From assembly GCA_963975135.1 (NCBI GenBank), contig CAXBGQ010000111.1, forward strand, positions 1 through 9,432: DNA of 9,432 bases. The letters run 5' to 3'. The stretch comes from Alterinioella sp963975135. Lineage in GTDB: Bacteria; Pseudomonadota; Alphaproteobacteria; Rhodobacterales; Rhodobacteraceae. This document shows, piece by piece, positions 1 to 6,943 of this stretch; position 1 is the first letter of the stretch, and each line of letters opens with the position of its first letter. The notes beneath the pieces are model-generated. The model did no database searches, was not told where the DNA came from, and was given only the letters and a program-made list of their open reading frames with translations. The position numbers were made by a program, and so were the translations under genes.

Positions 1-2
1 GG

Positions 3-1085
3 TTCGAGGCGCGCGGCGGCTGGGAAAGGGCCGTGCATTTCGGTGGCGCGGCGGCCCATCTGCCGCTGACTTTCGGCGTTCCTGCATGGCGCGATCAGGT
101 TGGTCAGGAAGTGGAGGCCTGTCGAGCGGGTGCCGCGATCCTCGATCAGTCGGCCTTTGGCAAGATCATGGTTCAAGGTCCAGACGCCTGCGACTTCCTG
201 AACCACCTTTGTGCCGCCCAGATGGACATCCCCGAGGGGCGGATTGCCTATACGCAAATCCTGAATGCGCGGGGCGGCATTGAAAGTGACCTGACCGTTC
301 AGCGCCACGGGCCGCAGACCTACCTGATGATTGTCGGTGCAGGCGAAGGTGTGCGCGTGCTGAAGCGGATGCGTGAGACCAAGGGCGTATTCCGCGTCGC
401 GTTCACCGATGTGACCAGCGGCTATGCCATTCTGGGGCTGGCCGGTGCCAAGGCGCGCACGGTTTTGCAGGCCACGACAAATACGCCGTTCCTCGATCTC
501 AAACGGTTTCAATTCGCTTGCGCGGAAATCGGGCTGGCGCGGGGATGGGCGGGGCGGCTGAGTTTCACGGGTGAGGACGGGTATGAGCTTTATATCCCAT
601 CCGACATGGCCATGGCCGCCTATGAGGCCCTGATCGCTGCAGGGGCCAGCCATGCCGGGCTTTATGCCAGCGGCAGCCTGCGGATCGAAAGTGGATTTCG
701 GGCCTTTGGCCATGAACTGTCGCCCGGCACCACCCCGCAAGAGGCCGGGCTTGGCGCGTTCTGTGCCTTCGGCACCGGTTTCGTGGGCGAAGCGGCCTTG
801 CAGGCCCACATGCCTGCACGCCGCATCGTGTCGATCCTGTTTGAAGACCCCGACGCGCTCCCGATCCACGATGAGCCAATCTATTTCAAGGCACAGGTCG
901 TCGGGCAAATCACCTCAGCCGCGTGGAGCTATCTGTTTGGACGGTCCGTCGCATTGGCCATGGTCAATGCGCCTTTGGATGCCTTGTCACAGCAGAATGC
1001 CGTAGAGGGTTTCGAGGTTGAAATCGCCTGTACCAGATACGCAGCCCGTGCCTCGCTCTTGCCCGCGAAGGAGGCGTTTGCATGA
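3..1085 (+). CDS. C-terminal part of a FAD-dependent dehydrogenase with GcvT-like folate domain (sarcosine dehydrogenase-like), 5' end off window
   Basis: Partial gene. A GTG at 33 could serve as a start, but the frame stays open to the left edge and those codons read FEARGGWERAVHF. This matches GWERPRHF at residues 442-449 of the next gene, the linker just before the GcvT domain in dimethylglycine/sarcosine dehydrogenases. I therefore infer that about 430 N-terminal residues (the FAD domain) lie off the window. The visible 360 residues hold an aminomethyltransferase-type domain and its C-terminal barrel. NARGGIESDLTV (codons 264-299) carries the conserved Asp at 288-290, expected to act in folate chemistry; GEDGYELYIP and LRIESGFRAFGHEL are further family motifs. 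The family oxidises N-methyl groups and passes the one-carbon unit to tetrahydrofolate. The GGIESDLTV pattern resembles sarcosine dehydrogenase as I recall it, but the substrate is unproven. The stop overlaps the next start as ATGA, so the two genes are probably translationally coupled. Family assignment is firm; a stand-alone GcvT protein starting at 33 is less likely. Confidence 0.86.
   Translation, partial: FEARGGWERAVHFGGAAAHLPLTFGVPAWRDQVGQEVEACRAGAAILDQSAFGKIMVQGPDACDFLNHLCAAQMDIPEGRIAYTQILNARGGIESDLTVQRHGPQTYLMIVGAGEGVRVLKRMRETKGVFRVAFTDVTSGYAILGLAGAKARTVLQATTNTPFLDLKRFQFACAEIGLARGWAGRLSFTGEDGYELYIPSDMAMAAYEALIAAGASHAGLYASGSLRIESGFRAFGHELSPGTTPQEAGLGAFCAFGTGFVGEAALQAHMPARRIVSILFEDPDALPIHDEPIYFKAQVVGQITSAAWSYLFGRSVALAMVNAPLDALSQQNAVEGFEVEIACTRYAARASLLPAKEAFA
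1068..1074 (+). promoter_or_regulatory. Strong Shine-Dalgarno for the second dehydrogenase gene
   Basis: AAGGAGG lies 7 bases before the ATG at 1082, inside the last codons of the preceding gene. It supports that start and the ATGA coupling at the junction. Confidence 0.8.
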
Positions 1086-3493
1086 GCGACACGACACGCA
1101 CAACGCGGGTTGCGATCATCGGCGGCGGCATCATGGGCGTCGCGGCACAGTTCCAACTGGCTGAAAATGGCTGGACCGACACGATCCTGTTCGAAAAGGC
1201 CGAGCTGACCAGCGGCTCCACCTGGCATGCGGCGGGCCAGATTGCACATGCCGTTGGCAGCCGGATCGCAGGCTGGATCAACAAGACCTCTATTGAAACC
1301 TACAAACGGGTTGAAGCCGAGACAGGCCAAAGCATCGGCTGGCACGAGGTCGGAGGGTTTCGCATCGCAACCACCGATGACGAGGTTGACTGGATGAGAT
1401 CCATCATGGGGGTTGGCAAATTGCTGGACCTGCCCATGGACCTGGTTGGGCCGGAGGAGGTTGCCGAGGGCAACCCGTTTTACAAGGTGGATGATATCAA
1501 AGCGGCCGTGCGCACCTATGAAGACGGGCATATCGACCCCTCGGGCGTGACCATGGCGCTTGCCGCTGCCAGCCGTGCGCGCGGGGCCAAAATCGGGCGG
1601 CACAACCGGGTTATGGGGGCATCCCGCAAAGGGGATATGTGGCGGCTCAGCACCGAAAAAGGCGATGTTCTGGCCGAACACATCGTGATCGCGGCGGGCA
1701 GTTTCGCCAATCAGGTGGGGAAATGGTTCGGGCTGAAAATTCCTTCGGTCTCCTGTCTGCACCATTACCTTGTGACCGATACGGTGCCGGAATTTACCGA
1801 CCGTCCCGAATTGCCCGTCATGCGCGACAATGCCTTTGGCGGTTATATCCGGCAGGAGCAACAGTCGGGCCTGATTGGCATCTACGAAGGTCATGTCTGC
1901 CCAACGGTTTGGACATTGCCAGAGGGCGCGCCTTGGGCGGCTGAGAACGAGCTGTTCGAGGCGGATTATGACTCCATCGGCGATTTCCTGATGATCGCCC
2001 TGGACAAAATGCCCATCCTTGCCGAGTTGGGGATCAAACGCGTGGTGCGCGGCGCGATCACCCATACCCCTGACGGTGGCATGTTGGTTGGCCCATCCGG
2101 TGCCCCCAATGTCTGGCTGTCCTGCGGGTCTTCCATTGGTCTGGCTTGGGGCGGTGGTTCCGGAAAGGTGCTGGCCGATTGGATGGTGCATGGCCAGACA
2201 CAGGTGAACACGCGGTCGATGGACCCGCGCCGTTACGGTGATTTTTCAACTGACAGTTTCATTGTCGAACGCACGAAAGACGAATTCATGCGCCGCCACG
2301 ACACGCCTTGCCCCGGCAAGCAGTTTGAAAGCCTGCGTCCATTGAACCGCCATCCGCTTTATGACCGTCTTGCGGCTAAAGGTGCGGTTTTTGGTGAAGT
2401 TGCGGGGTGGGAACGGCCACGGCATTTTGGCGAGATTGGCGAGGTTGAGCAGATCGGCTGGGGCCATCAGTCCTGGCACGCAAACGCCATGGCGGAGGCG
2501 CAGGCCACGCGCAGGGCCGCCGGGGTGATAGACCTTTGTGCTTTTGCGCAATTCGAAATTTTCGGGCCAGATGCGGGTGCGTTGCTGGACCGTCTGTCTG
2601 CCAACCGCATTCCGGCTCGTGACGGGCGGATCAGCCTCAACCATCTGCTGACCGAAAAAGGCAGGTTCGAAACCGAGATCACCATCTGGCGGATCGCTGA
2701 GGATCGGTTTTTCACCGGCTCTCCCATTGCCCGCGCGACCCCGGATTTCGACTGGATAAAAAGCCACATTCGCCCCGGCGAAGACGTGGAAATGATCAAC
2801 CGATCCGCCGATTGGGGTATGCTGGCGATGTCCGGTCCTGCGTCGCGCCGCATCCTGTTTGAGCTTACGGATGTTGATCTGTCAAACGCGGCCTTCCCGT
2901 GGTTATCGGGGCAGGAAATCACCGTTGCAGGCATTTCGTGCTATGCGCTGCGGGTGTCATTTGTCGGTGAATTGGGCTGGGAGCTGCACGCCCCGTTGGA
3001 TCAGATCGGCATGATTTATGAGGCCCTGTTTTCTGCCGGGACATCGCATGGTCTGACCGATCTGGGATCTTACGCCTTCAACGGTATGCGGATGGAAAAG
3101 GCCTTTCGTGCGTCAAGTGAGTTGACCACGGATATCGGGCCATATGATGTCGGGCTGGCGCGTTTCGTTGTGACCGAGGGGCGCGATTTTCTGGGTAAGG
3201 AAGCCTTATTATCGCAGCCGCCGAAATGGGAGCTGCTCTATGCCGAATTGCATGCCGATGATATTGACATTCACGGCGGTGAGCCGGTGCTGCTCGACGG
3301 CAGGCTGGTCGGGCTGACGACATCGGGCGGCTATGGCTATACAATTGGCAAGTCGCTGGGCTGGTTGTTTGTGCATAAAGGCACGCCCGCGGAAGGGCTG
3401 AGCGTGCAGATCCTGAACCGCGATATTCCCGTGACCGTTCATTCTGATCCATTGTTTGATCCGCAAAACCTGCGCCCCCGATCCGAGGATTGA
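1082..3493 (+). CDS. FAD-dependent oxidoreductase with GcvT folate domain (dimethylglycine dehydrogenase-like)
   Basis: A complete 803-residue protein, the usual length for the dimethylglycine/sarcosine dehydrogenase family, probably cytoplasmic with no signal peptide seen. An N-terminal DAO-type FAD domain (about 10-375) opens with the Rossmann motif IIGGGIMG (residues 12-19) and the acidic end of strand 2 in LFEKAE. STWHAAG contains His49, at the position where mammalian homologues bind FAD covalently. HTPDGGMLVGPSG and a Gly-rich stretch near 353-362 complete the flavin fold. A linker ending in GWERPRHF (442-449) leads into a GcvT domain (about 450-700) and a C-terminal barrel (about 710-797). 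VGELGWELH near 628-636 and MRMEKAFR are family motifs. The folate-site segment reads EKGRFETEITI, with Glu532 where the upstream paralogue has Asp; I recall a similar pattern in dimethylglycine dehydrogenases. Likely role: oxidative demethylation of an N-methylated amine. It overlaps the gene before it and lies 4 bases before the next. Exact substrate unknown. Confidence 0.9.
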   Translation: MSDTTRTTRVAIIGGGIMGVAAQFQLAENGWTDTILFEKAELTSGSTWHAAGQIAHAVGSRIAGWINKTSIETYKRVEAETGQSIGWHEVGGFRIATTDDEVDWMRSIMGVGKLLDLPMDLVGPEEVAEGNPFYKVDDIKAAVRTYEDGHIDPSGVTMALAAASRARGAKIGRHNRVMGASRKGDMWRLSTEKGDVLAEHIVIAAGSFANQVGKWFGLKIPSVSCLHHYLVTDTVPEFTDRPELPVMRDNAFGGYIRQEQQSGLIGIYEGHVCPTVWTLPEGAPWAAENELFEADYDSIGDFLMIALDKMPILAELGIKRVVRGAITHTPDGGMLVGPSGAPNVWLSCGSSIGLAWGGGSGKVLADWMVHGQTQVNTRSMDPRRYGDFSTDSFIVERTKDEFMRRHDTPCPGKQFESLRPLNRHPLYDRLAAKGAVFGEVAGWERPRHFGEIGEVEQIGWGHQSWHANAMAEAQATRRAAGVIDLCAFAQFEIFGPDAGALLDRLSANRIPARDGRISLNHLLTEKGRFETEITIWRIAEDRFFTGSPIARATPDFDWIKSHIRPGEDVEMINRSADWGMLAMSGPASRRILFELTDVDLSNAAFPWLSGQEITVAGISCYALRVSFVGELGWELHAPLDQIGMIYEALFSAGTSHGLTDLGSYAFNGMRMEKAFRASSELTTDIGPYDVGLARFVVTEGRDFLGKEALLSQPPKWELLYAELHADDIDIHGGEPVLLDGRLVGLTTSGGYGYTIGKSLGWLFVHKGTPAEGLSVQILNRDIPVTVHSDPLFDPQNLRPRSED
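3485..3488 (+). promoter_or_regulatory. Shine-Dalgarno that fixes the ThDP enzyme start at 3498
   Basis: GAGG stands 9 bases before the ATG at 3498, overlapping the end of the upstream gene. The in-frame ATG at 3456 would only add a 14-residue tail lying wholly within the upstream coding region, so 3498 is preferred. Confidence 0.65.
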
Positions 3494-3497
3494 CACC

Positions 3498-5168
3498 ATG
3501 TCCACAATAACCGGCGGCGAAGCCGTCTACCGTGTCCTGAAAGCCAACAGGATTGACACCGTGTTCGGCCTCTTGGGTGGCTCAATGCTGGAGCTTTACG
3601 ACGCCATGTACCAAGGTGGCGAGATCGCCTATGTCGGCGCGCGCGATGAACGCGCGGCCGGGCATATGGCCGATGCCTGGGCCCGCATGACCGGCAAGCC
3701 CGGCGTGGTGCTGGGCGCGCAGGCGGGACCGGGTGTCGTCAATCTTGTGACCTCCGTGGCCGAGGCGCATCTGGCCTATTCGCCACTGGTGGTGATTGCG
3801 GGCGCGATCACGCGGGCGGATCAGGCAAAGGACACCTTTCAGGAGGTTGATCAGGTGGCGCTGTTCGCACCGATCTGTAAACGATCCTTGATGGTCACCG
3901 ACCCGTCGCGGTTGGCCCCCATGGTGGAAGACGCCATTCGGCTGGCCAATTCGGGCCGCCGCGGGCCGGTTGTGTTGCATGTCCCGCGTGACCTCTTTGC
4001 TGCCGAGCTGCCGGCAATCACCCCCCAACCTCTGACCATCGCGCGCGCCGGACCCGCAGCGGCCGAGGATATCGACGCGATTGCGCAGATGCTGGGCCAT
4101 GCGGATCGTCCGGTGATCTTTGCCGGTGGCGGCTTCAAATGGGGCGCGGGACGCGATGCGTTGACCAAGCTGGCGGAACATCTGGAAATCCCGGTTGTGG
4201 CCTCAACCGGCCATGCCGATGTCATGCGGCACGGGCACCCGTGGTTTGCAGGCCAGGCCGGTCCGCGCGGCAATCGGGTTGCCAGCCGATTGACAAAAGA
4301 GGCCGACGTCATGGTTGTCCTTGGCGCGCGGCTTGGATTCAACTCGACCTTTCACTCAAATGACTACGTCGGCGCAGAGACCCGTATCGCGCATGTGGAT
4401 ATCGAAGGCTCCGCCGTGGGGCGTTACTTCCCGGCCGAAATCGGCGCTCAGGGCGATGCACGTCTAACCGCAGAAGCGCTTGGTACCATCACCAAACGAC
4501 CGAGTTGCGATGCCTGGCGCAAGGATTTTCAGGCCGATTGGGCCAGCCTGCAAGCCGAACGCGCCGACGAGGCCAGAATCGCAACCCTCCCCATGCATCC
4601 ACGCCGCGCATTGGCCGAAATACGCGACACATTGCCCGAAGACGCCATCGTTACGCTCGACACGGGCAACACTTGCCTGCAAGCCGCAGATCGGCTGGCG
4701 CACTACGCACCACTATCGCTGATCACTCCGCTGGATTTCGGACTTGTGGGGTTTGGCCTTGCCGCAGCCATTGGAGCCAAGGCCGCCGCGCCCGACCGGC
4801 CAGTTGTCGCGATCATGGGGGACGGGGCCATCGGCTATACAATGATCGAAATCCAGACCGCCATTTCCCACCACCTGCCCATCGTGATCGTGGTTTTGGA
4901 CAATGAGGCCTGGGGGGCTGAAAAGGCTTATCAGCAAGAGTTTTTCGGTGGGCGTCTCTTGGGGGCCGAGATTACTTCTCCCCGGTTCGACAAATTTGCA
5001 GAAAGCTGTGGCGGCAAGGGAATTTGGGTCGATGGTCCGGGCGAGATGGGCCCGGCCCTGTCCCGGGCGCTTGCCGGCCAAGAGACAACCGTGATTCAGG
5101 CCAGGATTGATCCGGGTGCCCTGATGACATTGCGCAAAGACCTGTTCAAAGCGCAAAAGGAGGGCTGA
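3498..5168 (+). CDS. Thiamine diphosphate-dependent enzyme, acetolactate synthase superfamily (substrate unknown)
   Basis: A 556-residue protein with the three-part ThDP fold: an N-terminal pyrimidine-binding domain (about 4-170), a central domain (about 190-335) and a C-terminal pyrophosphate-binding domain (about 365-540). Glu51 in ARDERAAGHMADAWAR is the expected glutamate that activates the cofactor's aminopyrimidine ring. GDG at 441-443 followed by LDN ending at Asn469 is the canonical Mg/ThDP motif. These enzymes cleave or join C-C bonds next to a carbonyl: decarboxylases, carboligases, sulfoacetaldehyde acetyltransferase, oxalyl-CoA decarboxylase. The presence of Glu51 argues against glyoxylate carboligase, which has Val there. 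The string NEAWGAEK followed by QQEFF recalls the NxxWGAEK region of sulfoacetaldehyde acetyltransferase (Xsc), but no taurine genes are nearby, so Xsc function is only a possibility. The ATG at 3498 is chosen over 3456 for its ribosome site and the ordinary N-terminus MSTITGGEAV. The gene sits between two flavoenzyme genes with 4-base gaps, implying one pathway. Confidence 0.88.
   Translation: MSTITGGEAVYRVLKANRIDTVFGLLGGSMLELYDAMYQGGEIAYVGARDERAAGHMADAWARMTGKPGVVLGAQAGPGVVNLVTSVAEAHLAYSPLVVIAGAITRADQAKDTFQEVDQVALFAPICKRSLMVTDPSRLAPMVEDAIRLANSGRRGPVVLHVPRDLFAAELPAITPQPLTIARAGPAAAEDIDAIAQMLGHADRPVIFAGGGFKWGAGRDALTKLAEHLEIPVVASTGHADVMRHGHPWFAGQAGPRGNRVASRLTKEADVMVVLGARLGFNSTFHSNDYVGAETRIAHVDIEGSAVGRYFPAEIGAQGDARLTAEALGTITKRPSCDAWRKDFQADWASLQAERADEARIATLPMHPRRALAEIRDTLPEDAIVTLDTGNTCLQAADRLAHYAPLSLITPLDFGLVGFGLAAAIGAKAAAPDRPVVAIMGDGAIGYTMIEIQTAISHHLPIVIVVLDNEAWGAEKAYQQEFFGGRLLGAEITSPRFDKFAESCGGKGIWVDGPGEMGPALSRALAGQETTVIQARIDPGALMTLRKDLFKAQKEG
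5157..5163 (+). promoter_or_regulatory. Strong Shine-Dalgarno for the TcuA-like gene
   Basis: AAGGAGG lies at the very end of the ThDP enzyme gene, 9 bases before the ATG at 5173. It supports that start and continued translation along the operon. Confidence 0.8.
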
Positions 5169-5172
5169 TCAG

Positions 5173-6645
5173 ATGACAAGTTGGGACGTTATCATCATTG
5201 GTGCCGGGAATGCGGCATTTTGTGCAGCCCATGCCGCCTGTGAAAAAGGGGCCAGCGTGCTGATGCTGGAATGCGCACCCGAGGCCGAGAATGGCGGCAA
5301 TTCGCGCTATACCGCCGGGGCGATCCGCTTTGCCTATGACGGTGTTGATGACATCCGCGCGCTTTGTCCTGATCTTCCGGAGGAGCAAATCGCGATCACC
5401 GATTTTGGCACATACACCACCGATCAGTTCTTTGACGATATGTTCCGCGTCACCCGATACCGAACCGACCCGTCCTTGTGCGAACGTCTGGTGACAACCT
5501 CGCGCGAGACCATGCTTTGGATGCGAGACAAAGGGATACGGTTCATGCCGATCTATGGGCGGCAGGCCTTCAAAGTAGATGGACGGTTTACATTCTGGGG
5601 TGGCTTGACGCTGGAGGCATGGGGCGGCGGCCCGGGTTTGGTGGACGCGCATACCAAAATCGCCAAGGCCGCGGGCGTCGAAATCAGATACGAGACACGC
5701 GCCCTTTCGCTGATCACCGATGGCCATGCCGTCACGGGTGTGAAGGTCCGCCATAAAGGCGAGGTATCAGACCTCAGCGCGCGATCGGTCGTGATCGCCT
5801 CAGGCGGATTTCAGGCCAACACCGAAATGCGCACGCGGTATCTGGGGCCGGGCTGGGAAATGGCGCGGGTGCGCGGCTCACGTTTCAACACCGGTGAAGG
5901 CATCCGCATGGCGATGGAGATCGGCGCGTCCACATTCGGAAACTGGTCTGGTTGCCATGCGGTCGGCTGGGATTACAACGCACCGGAATTCGGCGATCTG
6001 GATGTGGGCGACGGATTTCAAAAACACTCCTACCCTTGGGGGATTATGGTCAATGCAACGGGCAAGCGTTTCGTCGATGAGGGCGCGGATTTTCGCAACT
6101 ATACCTATGCGAAATACGGCCGCGTGATCCTGAACCAACCCGATCAATTCGCCTGGCAGGTCTTTGATGCCAAGGTCACACATCTGCTGCGCGACGAATA
6201 CCGCATCAAGCGCGTCACCAAAGTGAGCGCTGCCACGCTGGAAGAACTGGCGCAGAAGATGGAAGGCGTTGATCCGCAGGGGTTCCTCGACGAGATCAAG
6301 GCCTACAACGCCTCGATTGATACCCAGACCCCGTTTGATCCCAACGTCAAAGACGGGCGGGCTACGCAGGGGCTGAATATTGCGAAATCAAACTGGGCCA
6401 ATACTATCGACCAAGGCCCGTTTGAGGCCTATCAGGTTGGCTGTGGCGTCACCTTCACCTTTGGTGGCCTGCGCATCGACCCCGACAGCGCGCAAGTTCT
6501 TGATAACGATCAGACACCAATCCCGGGTCTGTTTGCAGCCGGCGAACTGGTCGGCGGGGTGTTTTACTTCAACTATCCGGGTGGGACCGGGCTTATCAAC
6601 GGTTCGGTCTTCGGCCGACTGGCAGGTGGATGCGCCGCCAGCTAA
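5173..6645 (+). CDS. FAD-dependent oxidoreductase of the fumarate reductase/tricarballylate dehydrogenase (TcuA-like) family
   Basis: A 490-residue flavoprotein. The N-terminus VIIIGAGNAAFCAA (residues 6-19) is the FAD-binding Rossmann loop with Glu33 closing strand 2. ENGGNSRYTAGAIR (39-52) and GIMVNATGKRFVDEG (290-304) are typical of the FAD_binding_2 family, with the substrate-capping domain expected between them. The C-terminus reads GLFAAGELVGG (452-462) then NYPGGTGLINGSVFGRLAG (467-485). NYPGGTGL is the tricarballylate dehydrogenase/ketosteroid dehydrogenase style, not the NRLGGN style of succinate dehydrogenase and fumarate reductase. Family knowledge suggests desaturation of a carboxylic acid or ketone, or the reverse. 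No TcuB-like electron-transfer partner, TcuC transporter or TcuR regulator is visible, so tricarballylate itself need not be the substrate. It is the last gene of the plus-strand operon, 4 bases after the ThDP enzyme gene, and is followed by a convergent intergenic region. Fold confident, substrate not. Confidence 0.87.
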   Translation: MTSWDVIIIGAGNAAFCAAHAACEKGASVLMLECAPEAENGGNSRYTAGAIRFAYDGVDDIRALCPDLPEEQIAITDFGTYTTDQFFDDMFRVTRYRTDPSLCERLVTTSRETMLWMRDKGIRFMPIYGRQAFKVDGRFTFWGGLTLEAWGGGPGLVDAHTKIAKAAGVEIRYETRALSLITDGHAVTGVKVRHKGEVSDLSARSVVIASGGFQANTEMRTRYLGPGWEMARVRGSRFNTGEGIRMAMEIGASTFGNWSGCHAVGWDYNAPEFGDLDVGDGFQKHSYPWGIMVNATGKRFVDEGADFRNYTYAKYGRVILNQPDQFAWQVFDAKVTHLLRDEYRIKRVTKVSAATLEELAQKMEGVDPQGFLDEIKAYNASIDTQTPFDPNVKDGRATQGLNIAKSNWANTIDQGPFEAYQVGCGVTFTFGGLRIDPDSAQVLDNDQTPIPGLFAAGELVGGVFYFNYPGGTGLINGSVFGRLAGGCAAS

Positions 6646-6827
6646 GGGGTTTGAGTAGCAGACGTGAAGGGAGTATCAACCAGCGCCTCTGGAGAAAAAG
6701 GTGACGGCGTGATGCTTGCCTCCCGGTTGGCAATTTCCAAGTGGTTTTAAGACTCACGAGCAATACGTGCGCATTGCTGACATTCGCAGCAACGCAGATA
6801 ATCGGAAATAAGGGCTCGGAGCCGACA
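6646..6827. other. Intergenic region between convergent gene sets; no gene or clear terminator seen
   Basis: About 180 bases after the TcuA-like stop, visibly less GC-rich than the flanking genes. I found no open frame with a ribosome site. Short inverted repeats exist (CCAG/CTGG at 6680-6692, TTGG/CCAA at 6727-6740, GGCTC/GAGCC at 6813-6823), but none has the stem length and T-run of an intrinsic terminator. The stretch leads directly into the decayed response-regulator fragment. Confidence 0.55.
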
Positions 6828-6917
6828 TTGCGACATCCAATGCCCTGCCTCACGCTCACACAACATCGCCCGGAAAGATATGGCCCGCGCAGTAGACCCG
6901 CTTGATCAGGCGGCGGT
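6828..6917 (-). pseudogene. Decayed 3' end of an OmpR-type response regulator gene (direct-repeat copy of 7929-8018)
   Basis: On the plus strand this segment aligns without gaps to 7929-8018, the last codons and 3' flank of the intact response regulator. By hand I count 75 identical positions of 90. Read on the minus strand in the regulator's frame it gives RRLIKRVYCAGHIFPGDVV and then a TGA at 6856-6858, two codons before the stop position shared with the intact gene (6850-6852). The intact protein reads RLIKTIYGAGYIFLGDVV there: the final beta-hairpin wing of the winged-helix DNA-binding domain. Gly-to-Cys and Leu-to-Pro changes and the early stop suggest loss of function. Similarity continues 22 bases beyond the stop (19 identical), so this is copied DNA rather than only a shared protein motif. 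Nothing of the rest of a regulator gene is visible to its right, where the acyltransferase gene begins at 6944. Confidence 0.78.
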
Positions 6918-6943
6918 GCGGTTGGGGTAAGACGTTTGGTGGA

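Noticed and set aside
33..1085. Complete 350-residue stand-alone GcvT protein starting at the GTG at 33
   Set aside because: The frame is open to the left edge and reads the GWER linker typical of the middle of FAD/GcvT fusion proteins, so this is the end of a longer gene.
929..2191. 420-codon open frame on the minus strand across the dehydrogenase junction
   Set aside because: It lies antisense to two well-supported genes, has no recognisable domain, and is typical of shadow frames in GC-rich DNA.
3456..3497. Upstream ATG for the ThDP enzyme
   Set aside because: It would add 14 residues wholly overlapping the previous gene; the ATG at 3498 has a GAGG at suitable spacing and gives a normal family N-terminus.
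3498..5168. Glyoxylate carboligase (Gcl) linked to glycine or glyoxylate metabolism
   Set aside because: Gcl lacks the cofactor-activating glutamate, whereas Glu51 is present here in ARDERAAGHMADAWAR.
6727..6750. Intrinsic terminator (TTGG/CCAA hairpin followed by GTGGTTTT)
   Set aside because: The stem is only 4 base pairs and AT-containing, and the T-run is short and offset, so it is too weak to call.
6813..6823. GGCTC-G-GAGCC inverted repeat as operator or terminator
   Set aside because: A 5-base palindrome with a single central base and no T-run is expected by chance in GC-rich DNA.
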